This document shows positions 36,701 to 46,929 of a stretch of 64,000 nucleotides of DNA, one piece after another (the stretch's first letter is position 1; each line of letters starts with the position of its first letter). Position numbers and translations under genes: made by a program. Source of the DNA: Cinclus cinclus (lineage: Eukaryota > Chordata > Aves > Passeriformes > Cinclidae); assembly GCF_963662255.1 (NCBI RefSeq), contig NC_085055.1, positions 21,446,204-21,510,203 of the forward strand, given 5' to 3'. Below the pieces are notes generated by a model. That model was not told where the DNA came from and did no database searches. It worked only from the letters and a program-made list of their open reading frames with translations.

Positions 36701-38700
36701 TCCAGCCTCTGTGGGAGGGAAGAGACCACCAGGTGTAGCCTCAGAGGAATGACATCCCCACCGAAGCCCTCGGACACAGGTCCTGCCCAGCTCCCACTCC
36801 AGCACAGCCTCTGTAGGATGCAGGTGTGAGGCAGCAGAAGGATCCCAAGGGAGCTGCTGAGGTCCCTCAGATGCAGCCTCTGGCACAGGAAGCACGCAGG
36901 CAGTGGAGAGCACACACTGTGCTTCCCATCCCCACATTCCTGCAGGAGCAGACAACTTTGTCTTTTGAGTTTTTCCTCCACAGGTGCCTCAAGTTGTGCC
37001 CAAGAAGAGGCTGCAGACAGGAATAAAAGGTATCTTGAACAGGATTACATATGGAAACTAGACCTCCATGACTAATAGGTTTGTCCTTAAGGGAACAAGC
37101 AAGCTGAGCAGTGGCAAATCTCACCAGTGACCATCAAGCGAGAGGAAACAACCAAAGAGGAGGAAGATCAAGCCTTTCTGGACACCCCCACATTGATGGG
37201 CCTCTGGATGCTCCCAAACAAAGGCGCCTCATGCCCTGCAGCAAGAGGATTTTCACTGGAGATGCTGCATGGGGGATGTTCACAGACCCCTCAGCCATCT
37301 ACCCCAAGCAGGGTTATCCAGCTTGGATTGCATGGAGCATGGCTGTGCAGAGGGAAGCAGAGGGGAGAAGCCCTGACCCTCAGCTCCTGCACCAGAGAGG
37401 ATTTGATCCCTGCAAGCTCTTGCATGGCTCTCAGGCAAACCCAGACTCCCAGGGAATCTGGCAGCCCGGGCAGAGAGCAGGGAGCCCAGGATGGGTGGAG
37501 AACATGGGAGCCCCACAGCAAACTTGTGGTTTTGATGAGGTGGACGGGGAGAGGCAGTGCCTGCCTGTGCCAGGGTGAGGGGAACGGCTGCCTCCCTGCT
37601 GGCAACAGGGCAGGAGGGAGCTGGGCCCTTCTGTCCCTCCAGAGAGCCGGGGTCTGGGTTGGAAGTGACTTATCCATCCTTTATGCACTGCCTGAGCCCT
37701 GGGGCACAGGTCCAGCACACATGGCCAGGGTCCTGTCCTCCAGAGCCAGCAGGCACACGGGGCATGGTCCTGCAGGCTGTGTGTGACACAGCCAGAGCCA
37801 CTGACCCTCGTGTCCCATGTCCCTCTCCACCTCCACGCCACCCCAAAGTCTGTGCCCAAACAGGAGAAGCACACAGTCCCTGCCAAACTGCCTGGGCCCC
37901 TGGTCACACGAGGGCATGGCTGTTGCTGTGCAGGGTGCTGGGATGAGCCTGGAAGGGGAAGGATGTGGCCAAAGGACATGTTGTGGAGGGCAGCCTCCCT
38001 GTCCTCCTTTGAGTTGTCTCATGTTGTCCACCAGGCAGCAAGAAGCAGACCCAGTGACCACTTTCCCACTGGTCCTGGAAGCCAGCTGCTTTCCTGGCAG
38101 GGCTGTCCTGTTGCTGGTCATCCTGGCACAGCACAGTCCCAGCACAGGGGGTTGAGAACTTTGCTTCCCCTCCTCACATTCCTTAGGTTATCAGTGTCTC
38201 TCATGTGCCATCCTCAGACTGGCCCCCCAAGCCAGCAAAGGAGGGAGCTGGGCACTGCCAGGCCCCCAGCCCAGCATGGATGGAGCCATGGTGTGCTGGA
38301 GAGGACAAGGTCCCTGCCGTGCAGGGGTGACCCAGCCATCACAGAGTCTCGGCAGCACCGACCTGGAGATCACCAAGAGCTCAGCGGTCACAACCATCTC
38401 CACCCTCAGCTTTGCCAAGAGGCAAAATCAGGACGTGAGAAAGGGAAAGAAAGAGTCCAAGTGGGCCACCAACAGCCTCGGGTGACACCAAGGAGCGAGG
38501 CAGGGACACTGGCATGGGTGTCACACAGCCTGCCCAACGCTCCGTGTGACGTGGCAGGGGTGAAGGTGCCACTCACCCTCTCAGAGGCTGGGCACTCCCT
38601 GGGGCAGGCACAAGGGCCTGCTGGGAAGGTCTGACAGGATTTCTGTCCTGGTGCCCCCCCCGGGGAGGAGCCTCTGGCCACAGCACACAGTCCAGGCTCC
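33791..38700. other. Intergenic DNA upstream of GAL3ST2, no gene recognised
   Basis: Long open frames exist on both strands (for example minus 35558-36229, plus 37127-37786 and 37783-38634). They overlap each other and show no family resemblance I know. They are best explained by low stop-codon density in GC-rich DNA. Confidence 0.4.
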
Positions 38701-38769
38701 GGGTGTTTGCTTTGCAGTCTCCCGGGTGGATGATAACCGCCTGCTCCCCAGCCAAGACTCCAGCTCACC

Positions 38770-38786
38770 ATGCTGAAATTCAGAAG
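38770..38786 (+). CDS. GAL3ST2: GAL3ST2-like proposed coding exon 1
   Basis: ATG in the context CTCACCATGC encodes MLKFR plus two bases, followed by donor GTATTT. The phase fits exon 2 exactly (AG+G). A TTTGCTTTGCAG acceptor ending at 38717 suggests this exon begins in 5'UTR after an upstream noncoding exon. The evidence is indirect. Confidence 0.45.
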
Positions 38787-41700
38787 GTATTTGGTCACGT
38801 AAGTGGAATATTTTTACCTATTTATATAAGTAAAATACTATTTCCCTAAGTAAAGTTCTCTTTCCATCCTAGCCAGAGGTGATGTCCTTGCCGATCCCTC
38901 TCCATTGGGAAATAGTTGAAGTGGTGATGGGAAAGGGCAGGGCAGAGGTTTCTGCTCCACATCAGTGCAGGGCAGTCTGGGATGATGGGGATTTTCCCTT
39001 CTGGTGACACTCCAAGGATAGCTGGAAAACAGCATCTTTCGTGAGGCTGCTGCCGCAAAGGAAGGAGAATGGCACAGACCTTGGCAGGGCAATGGGATGC
39101 TCGTCCCTCCTGCAGCATCCCAGGTGAGGGATCACCAGAGGAGTAGATGTGGAGTAGAAATGTGCCTCTGTGCAAGTTTTTCACGTGGCAGCCCCTAGGG
39201 TGAGGTGCCCTCTTCCCCAGCCTCTGGTTTGGACAGGAGGGATGAGGGAAGGGCAAGGCTTGCCTCTGCAGCAGAGTCCTTTGGCTGGGGGAGAGCTGCA
39301 GGGTGAGAGGGCTCAGGGTTATTCCCAACCCAGCTGTCAAATGTAGGGTGAGCACCAACACAGGCAAGCAGTGCCATTGTGCCCTTGCTGTGCATCCTGC
39401 TGACCATTTTGCCCAATTTCTTATTTAGTGCCAAAAAATATCTCCAGTGACTGGTTAGAGGGAGCAGGCTGCGACTGGTGTATTGTGCACATTAATTCCT
39501 TGTACAACTACGCTCGCTGCCTAGAAAATATCTGGGCACAGCAAAACAATAAAATCTTTTTCTGCCACTCACCTGCTCAGCCTCAGCACCTCCCACAGTA
39601 CCCACAGCTGGCTGGGACCCTGAAACTTCCAGCCACAAACCCATCCTGGCTGGGGCTTTTGTTTTTTTGTTGGACAGGGAAGAGGCACAGGTCAGTGGGA
39701 AGCTCTGCTTGGAGCAGGGAGAAATAACAGAGGGGAAATCTCCAGTCCTGCTGAGAACAAGTGGCAACCTCTCCCCTGCTGGGGCAGCTGGAGCACCATC
39801 CCTTGCAAAGATTTGACCATCAGTTCAGGTTTGGATTAAATTCCTTGAGCCAGCATAGGAAGATCCAGCTGCTCTGGCTCTTCCACTGAGCCCTTGCAGC
39901 CAAAGGCATCTCTGGGGGTCTACATCCAGCTCTGCACCCTGTTTGTCACTTCTAGAAGTGACAGCACACAGGCTCTGCTCTGAGGGGGCTCTTCAGCCTG
40001 CCTGCAGATGGAGGCATCTCCAAAGACTCTGCAGGAGTTGGGCTCTTGCAGCCCAATCCACCCTGCAGGGCTCCAAGTGCAGCCTGGACACCCTCCTGGT
40101 GCTCGGGTCCCAGGTGTTTAACTCTACCCCAAGACACACGTCCCTGATCCCATCCCAGTGTGAAAATGGAGAGAAGGCTGTGCAGGGGTTACCCACGGCG
40201 GGCAGCTGAGCCTTTCCAAGGCTTGTTGTTCAGTTACATCTTCCCAACCTGCTCCAGCCTCCAAGGCAAGGGCTGCTCATGCACCACGTGCCATTTAATG
40301 GATGTTTTGCTGCCTTCAGTGCAACTTCTTGGCATGTTCAGTGCAAATTTGAGTGCTGCCACTTTCTCAGCACACCCTCCTTGATGTTCACATCTCCCAT
40401 GAGAGCCAGCCTGGAGGAGGGAAGGAAAGGCTCTGGTTTTGGACCAGCCTGGCCAGCCCCAGCACAAGTCAGCCCAGAACGTGTTGTGTGTGTTCTCACC
40501 TGAGTGTTCCACCAACACAGCAGCCACCTCAAAAGAGCCAAAGGACTTGGATCTTTCACAGCTTCTCACAGGCTGAAAGTTTAGGACCTCTGTGGAAGCA
40601 AGCCCAGAATACCTGCACAAAATACAGACATGGGAGTGGCAGAGGGTGCTGCCCCCCCAGTTTCTGCCTGGGTTGGAAGTGTTCCATCATTCTCCTTCAC
40701 TGCCGTGTGCTCCTGCAGATGCCCCCAAGAGTTTGTGTGTGTCACTGAACATCACAGTGGTGCAGCTCTTCATTCCATTCTTGCTGCTTCTCTTACCACA
40801 GTCAGCCAGGCAAAATGATGATCAGCCTTGCCTGGAGGGATGGGAGAGTTGGATCGAGTCTCCAACCAGATCTAGAGGAATCACTTCACTCAGAAGCAGC
40901 TCCTCCCTCACTGCCTTCCCCTCTGTGGTCTCTCTGATCTTCCATGTGGAGTTATTTCGACAAACCTTTGCTCATACCAGCTCTGGGGCAGCCTCAGTTC
41001 TCTCCTTCAACCTTCCCTCTTTAACACTTCTTGGCATTTTAACCTCTGTTTAAGTATTTGGCAATTTTCTGCTCCATTATTTATCACATCTGTTTATCTC
41101 TGACCTCACGAGGGTCTCCTTGTGCCACTGGCACAGCCAGGCAGTGACCCACATGTGCATTTGCCACCTCCTGTCTCATCCAAGCTTGGCAATCTGCTCT
41201 TCAAGCAGCAAAGAGCGTGGACACCCGCAGGTTGCCATCGGGACTGGGGATGCTGTGATGCTGATGGGCACTAATTTTGTGCAGTAATGTCACCTTCTGA
41301 ATCCTCAGCCACAGCCTAAGACCTCCGCAGCCTTTCCAGTCCTGAGTACTTTAGGCATGAAAATCCTCCTGGGATTTATATTGTCCTCCTTGGAATCCTC
41401 CTGAGAATTTCAGCTCAGTGAAGGGACATTGCTGGGAGCAGGGCAGAATCTGTGTCCATGAATGACAGCAAGCAGTGCTGTCATTATCAGACTGCTACTT
41501 AATCATGGCAAGCCGATTTTCCTGGAACAAACCCAGTTTCTCAGTAGCAAACCTAAACCCCTGGCCTGTGCCAGTGGGATGCACGTGACCCCTTTGGACA
41601 GCCCAGGTTTTTGTCACTGCTGCCTCACCAAGCCAGTTCTGCTCCCACATGTCACAGGACTGCCCAGAGCAGGAGATAAAGCAGCATGGAGAGGAAAAAG

Positions 41701-44700
41701 CTCTGGGACAAGCGGGTCTGTGCAGTCCCAGTCCTACTGTCTTAGTCCAAAGCTGACCACTGCAGGAAGGCAGAAATGCCAATGAGCCCATGTTGGCTGT
41801 TGGAATGCAGCTTCCAAGCAGGCTCGGCCCAAATTTCTGCTTTCACTAATTCCTCCCATTTAGATCCTTGCTGCCTGTGGCCCTTCCATCCCTGAGAGGG
41901 GAGAGCAGCCACCTGGGGCTCTCCCCAGAGCAGAACCCAATCCTGGGGGGTCTAACCAGACCCTCCATACAATCATCTCCTGTTATGCAACAATGGGAAA
42001 AAACCAGCAAAATAATGGAGTCATTTGGGTTGCAAAAGCCCTGTAAGTTCATCAAGGCCAATCTTTCCCCCAACACTGCCAAGGCCACCACTAACCCATG
42101 TCTCCAAGTGTCACATCTGCTGGGACTGGACAACCTTTCATGAAAAAATAAAATACAAGCAAATCCTTATCTACAGGAAATTCAGTCCCCTTGACCATTC
42201 CACTGAAGATTAAAGCTACAATCAAACTCCACCAGGGTTTGCAGCAATCCCTACAAACAGAAGGAGCCCTGTGGCAGCATTTCCATGGCCTTAACAAAAC
42301 CACACACAACCCAAACCCTGACAACACAGTTCTGATGGCCTGAAGAAATCACACTGCTTTTGCAGACATGGCTAAAACCAAACTAAAATCCAGCCACTGC
42401 TTGCGCCCCTATGGCGGCATCAAGTCTGCAGCCACAGCTGGAGCCTGTGCAGATAGCAGTCCAACAGCAGAGAATGGGGAGAGCAGGGAAAAAGAAGTTT
42501 TATTATCCATGTTGATAAAGACAGGCTCCTGATCCTTCTTGGCCAGGAAGAGCAAGGAAGACACGGGCAGTGCCCTGCTCCTGCTGCCTGGGGGGATCTC
42601 AGGCTGCTCCAGGAAGGTGTCCCTGAGCAGCCAAGGGACTCCGTGGTTATCACTGTTTGCTTTTCAGCACTGAAAATATCTGTGGCCCATCTGGAAATTT
42701 CCATGAGGCTGCACTGCTGGGGCACAGCCTCGGAGGTTCCTCGGTTATCGCTGCCTCTGCATCATTTCCGCCCCTGAAAACGTGACCTTACCTTAAAGAT
42801 AAAAAATAAAAAAGCCTCAGGGCACCTTTCCCACCTGCCTCACACACATCACCAGCCTTGGCTTTTTATCCCCATGAATGGTCTCAAATTTCTGTTTCCT
42901 TGCAGGAAGCTGAGCGCAATCTACAGGTGCCAGCCAGGTCGGCTCTGGATCTCCTTCAGCCTCCTCATCCTCCTCCTGGTCACACTTCAGGTCGTGGAGA
43001 AGCTGCAGCCTCCTGGGTAGGTCCTGAGCAGATTTATAAACCTGCACCTGGTTCTCCAGCTTTTCACTGGCCACTGAGGTGGACTCAGGACCACCCTCCT
43101 GAGAACTACCCAGCAGGGTCTTCCTTAGGGTGAGAGACGACCCTCTGAGGGTCCCACATCTCACCCCTATGCCCTGACCACAGCTGAGCCCACCCCAGGA
43201 TCAGACAAGGCAGCTTTGGTCTTTGTCCTGACTCCCCACAAAACCCTACAGCCCTTGAGCCCAGTCCTCTCAGTCTGGAGTTGTCTGCAGTCATTCCTCC
43301 AACTTCTCCAGACCACCAGCTCTTCTCTCTCCTTGCGTCCTCTTGTTCTGCCCCTTCCACCATCCTGTCATGCTCCAGCAAGACAGAGACACCACCACAT
43401 CACTGCTGACTGGTCCTTCTCTTCTCCATAGAATCCCTGAGGTTGTCAAGGACCTCCAAGAGGATCAAGCCCAAGTTCTTGCACCTGCCCCCACCCCTCA
43501 GGGCAGCAGTGAAGCCCCTACACCCATCAGCAATGCCACCCACCCCAAGAAAGGAGGGAAACGTGTTTTAGGGTGACTTTAGGGGGTCGGGGGTTCACTG
43601 GGCTGCAGAGGAGCTGCCTCTGCACTGTCCTCCCGCAGCTGAGCATTGTGTCCTCCCCATCACAGGAGCTGCCAGTGTGAGCTGGATTGTGGCCTGCAGC
43701 AGACCACTGGCCACGGCTCAGCCCTCCACAGCCCTGACCTGCTGTGGGAGGATGGCTCCCCTCAGGGGCAGAGGGAAGCTGAGCCAGCCCCTGCTCCAAC
43801 TGAGGATGTTCTCAGGATGCCTCTGTACTTCAGACAGGAGAGCCCTCTGGAAAGCAGTCGAGAGGAGCGCTGGGTGCAGCAGCCTGAGGAGAGTAGCAAG
43901 AAGGTGAAAGCCCATCTGTCACCCACAGAACTGAAACCCCAGCTTCCTGGCCTGGAAAAAGCAGCCAGAGAAAGTTCTTCTCCAAGCCTTCCTGGGAGGG
44001 TCGCTGCAGTTTTGACAGAAGCTGTCACCAGCAAGTTCATCCTGGCAAACAGGCTGAGCACAGAGGAGCAGAGGGGAATGTCCCCACCTGGAATGGTGCA
44101 GGTGGAGGTACAGAGCCACACTCAGCCTCTAGCTGTGACTTCTCCCCACCCTGAGTGGAGTATCTCATTTACACAGCCTGTCCTAAACTCAGCTCAATCT
44201 CTGCAGGCAGAGGATTCTTATGAAACAGACCTGGAGACAGCACTTTTCCCAAACTGGACAGAAGCCTTTAGGGTCAAGGAGGTAACATCTGGGGAAGGTC
44301 AGCAAGACAGAGGGCTCACCTCTCAAGGGAAGACATGCAAGCCCAAGACTGACATCGTTTTCCTGAAGGTCCACAAGAGCGCCAGCAGCACCGTCATGAA
44401 CATCCTGTTCCGCTTTGGGGAGATGCACAACCTCACCTTTGCCTTCCCCCGGGGTGGGGGCTTCCAGCTCTACTACCCATACCATTTCCTGGCCAGGTTT
44501 GTGCAGGGCTTCTCCCCACAGAGCCCCCGGCGCTTCAACATCCTCTGCCACCACATGCGGTTCCTGCAGCCAGAGGTACGGAAAAAGCTCTGGAGGAACG
44601 GGTGGGCAAGGGGGAGAGGGGCTCCTGGGGCACAAGGAGGGGCACCTGCCTGCTGTAATTATGCTGAGACAGACTGGACTGGCATCACCACCAGTTCTTC

Positions 44701-46506
44701 ATTAGAAAGGTTTTTATGCCTTCTTTCAGTGGGCTTCTCTCAGGCAGCTCTGACTCCTTTCCTCCCAGGCAGCTCCACACAGCACTGACTCCTTCTCTCC
44801 TCTCTGCAAGTTTCCTTCTTCCTTCTGCATGACTGGCTAAAACACAACCTGCCCTTTACCTGGTTGCCTAACGCTGTCTTTCCTTCACACAGCATCTTCT
44901 TGCCTTGCCTGTCCCTTGTACAGCTGCACCTCCCTTCCTCCACACAGCCAGCAGACTCCAAATCTAAAGTTCCCACTGATGGCCAGCTAACACATTTATT
45001 TATAAAACCCATCCTCATTGGGCAGGCAAGGCTGTCTCCACTCCTCGATAATCAGCTGTAATTCCTCAGGAGAGATTGCCTTCTGCACTATCCTTACAAC
45101 CTAACCCACACCCGTCGAGCACATCAACTGCAGGGATCATCTAAAGAGAGACAGGATTGCCCACGGGTACCTGGCCTGTTGTTGGCATCTCCTGAGAGTT
45201 TCTGTGAGCAGGTTTGATGAAGCACTGTTCTGTGAGCCACGGCAAAGTGGGAGACAGCATCTATAGCAGTCAGCAGCTCTGATCTCTTTCTTGTCTGGTG
45301 GGTCCCGGGACATGTCCTGCTCCCTGGACTGGCCCAGAGGGGACCAGCTGCAAGAGGAGAACATCCAAAGCATCAGCTCAGGTCAGCTGTGCCCAGCATC
45401 CACCCTTCTGGATGCCACCTGAGGACAGATGGACACGGGGAAAGGGAAGGGGATGGGCGGTATCTCCATCCCACGATGCTCTGGCAGCCCATTGTGGGGA
45501 GCTTTGCTCACTGCTTTCCCTGTGCGACTCTTCTGGAGCTCCCCACAGCTCCTTTGAAGAGCCGCACCCTGAAATCCTCCCCAGCACCCCCCACCCCCAT
45601 CCCCAGCAGGTGCCAGCGTTGTGGGCGAGCGGTTCCTTTCTTCCTACCCCGCCTTCAATCCCTCCTTTTTCTCCTCCGCAGGTGCAGAAAGTGGTGCCCA
45701 GCTCTGCCGTGTACTTCTCCATCCTGAGGAACCCGGTGCAGCTGATGGAGTCTTCCTTCGTGTACTACAAGGGAGCGTCAGCCTTCTCTCGTGTCCGCAG
45801 CCTGGGGGAGTTCCTGCTCCAGCCCTACCGCTACTACGACCCCTCCCGCGGCGACCGCCACTACTCCAGGAACCTCATGACCTTCGATTTCGGCTTCAAC
45901 CCCGATGGAGACGTGTCCCCTGAGCGGGTGCAGCTCATGCTGAGAGCCATCGAGGCGTCCTTCGACTTTCTGCTCATCTCCGAGTACTTCGACGAGTCCA
46001 TGGTGCTGCTGAAGGAGATGCTGTGCTGGGACCTGGACAGCGTCGTCTCCTTCCCCCTCAACACCAGGGACAGCAGCACCAAGTCCTCCCTCCCGGACTC
46101 CGTGGTGGAGAAGCTGAAGGCGTGGAACAGGCTGGACTGGGAGATCTACACGCACTTCAACAGGACCTTCTGGGCGAGGATCGAGCGCGACATCGGCGGG
46201 GAGCGCATGGAGCGGGAGCTGCGGGCGCTGCGGGAGCGCCGGGCGGAGCTGGCTCGGACCTGCCTGCAGGGCACGGGCAGCGTGGCCCCCAAGGACATCA
46301 AGGACTCCTCCCTGCGGCCGCTGCAGCACGGCGGGGCCAGGATTCTGGGCTATAACCTCAAGCAGGGCTTGGATGGGGAGATGGAGAGGACCTGCCGGCG
46401 GCTGGTGACGCCGGAGCTGCAGTACAGCAGCCTGCTCTACAAGAAGCAGTTCCCCCCGCAGCACCCCGAGACCACCCGGCCCGCTGCTCCCCGGCACCCA
46501 AACTGA
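38770..46506 (+). CDS. GAL3ST2: Galactose-3-O-sulfotransferase, GAL3ST2-like, with long stem
   Basis: Golgi type II membrane enzyme that moves sulfate from PAPS to the 3-OH of galactose on glycans. Proposed exons are 38770-38786, 42906-43016, 43432-43572, 43666-44575 and 45682-46506; all junctions keep phase, giving 667 residues. The parts are a short cytosolic tail, a membrane anchor at residues 19-36, a Pro/Ser/Glu-rich stem at about 37-316 with a Cys cluster (SCQCELDC, 91-98), and the catalytic domain from 317. The 5'-phosphosulfate motif is FLKVHKSASST (322-332), with Val where the family usually has Thr. The 3'-phosphate motif is ILRNPVQLMESSF (R409, S417). Human GAL3ST2 has about 398 residues and a stem of some 25. 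GAL3ST4's long catalytic-domain insert is absent. The catalytic exons are certain; exon 1, a 17-nt start exon 4 kb upstream, is inferred from Kozak context and frame. Symbol assignment is supported by the neighbouring AQP12. Confidence 0.8.
38787..42905. other. GAL3ST2-like intron 1
   Basis: A 4.1-kb intron in the proposed model. Apart from a CR1 fragment at 42020-42130 I see no gene or clear repeat. Confidence 0.4.
42020..42130 (-). mobile_element. CR1 LINE fragment in GAL3ST2-like intron 1
   Basis: 'gttcatcaaggccaatctttcccccaacactgccaaggccaccactaaccc' is a reverse-complement CR1 3'UTR piece, about 110 bp. Confidence 0.7.
42906..43016 (+). CDS. GAL3ST2: GAL3ST2-like coding exon 2 (membrane anchor)
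   Basis: Reads KLSAIYRCQPGRLW and then a hydrophobic span ISFSLLILLLVTLQVV, giving a type II signal anchor. The acceptor is TTCCTTGCAG and the donor GTAGGT, phase 2. Confidence 0.75.
43432..43572 (+). CDS. GAL3ST2: GAL3ST2-like coding exon 3 (stem)
   Basis: Residues 43-89 plus two bases, of the stem, with a sequon at N77 (NATH). The acceptor is TCTCCATAG. The donor GTGACT at 43573 is chosen because it alone restores frame to exon 4. Confidence 0.6.
43666..44575 (+). CDS. GAL3ST2: GAL3ST2-like coding exon 4 (stem and PAPS-binding start)
   Basis: Residues 90-393. Begins SCQCELDCG after acceptor CCATCACAG, runs about 225 residues of low-complexity stem, then the catalytic start TDIVFLKVHKSASST and the FNILCHHMRF motif. 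The donor after CAGCCAGAG is GTACGG. Confidence 0.85.
45682..46506 (+). CDS. GAL3ST2: GAL3ST2-like coding exon 5 (catalytic domain)
   Basis: Residues 394-667 and stop TGA. Contains ILRNPVQLMESSF, EYFDESMVLL, WNRLDWEIYTHFNRTFW and ILGYNLKQGL, all hallmarks of galactose-3-O-sulfotransferases. The acceptor is CTCCTCCGCAG. Confidence 0.95.
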   Translation: MQKVVPSSAVYFSILRNPVQLMESSFVYYKGASAFSRVRSLGEFLLQPYRYYDPSRGDRHYSRNLMTFDFGFNPDGDVSPERVQLMLRAIEASFDFLLISEYFDESMVLLKEMLCWDLDSVVSFPLNTRDSSTKSSLPDSVVEKLKAWNRLDWEIYTHFNRTFWARIERDIGGERMERELRALRERRAELARTCLQGTGSVAPKDIKDSSLRPLQHGGARILGYNLKQGLDGEMERTCRRLVTPELQYSSLLYKKQFPPQHPETTRPAAPRHPN

Positions 46507-46918
46507 GCCGGGGCATCCTTCTGCATCCGCCCTTGCTGAGGACAGAGAGGCTCAGCCCTCCCGGGGCACTACGGGCTGGGGATGCTGCCCGGCCAGCCCC
46601 GCTCTCCTCCGTCCCTGCGCCGCTGGGCACAAGCTCCGGGCTGCAATCGGGGTCCCAGGGGCTCCACAGGACTTTTCCAGAGGGAAATCCACCCACCCCA
46701 GGCAGCAGCTGGAGCCTCAGGACAGCAGCGGCTCCAGCAGCGAGGAGCAGATCCGGGAGTGCAGCCCAAATCCTCAGAGACTGCAACAGAGCAGGGCCAA
46801 GCCGTAAATCAGTTTGGAGTTTGATTTACAGCTTGGGAATGAGTCTGTCCGTCTGTCTGTGCAGCTGCACCTCTGCCCTGCTCTGCTGAAGTTACCGTGC
46901 TGAAAAAGCAGTCTCTTA

Positions 46919-46924
46919 ATTAAA
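46919..46924 (+). other. Candidate GAL3ST2-like polyadenylation signal
   Basis: ATTAAA about 415 nt after the stop codon. It is the first plausible signal in the downstream sequence, but a variant hexamer. Confidence 0.35.
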
Positions 46925-46929
46925 AATAA

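Noticed and set aside
37127..38634. Two adjacent long plus-strand frames (219 and 283 codons)
   Set aside because: Low-complexity composition with many Pro, Gly and Ser, no family resemblance, and three overlapping alternative frames.
45778..46497. 239-codon minus-strand frame
   Set aside because: Antisense shadow of the GC-rich sulfotransferase catalytic exon.
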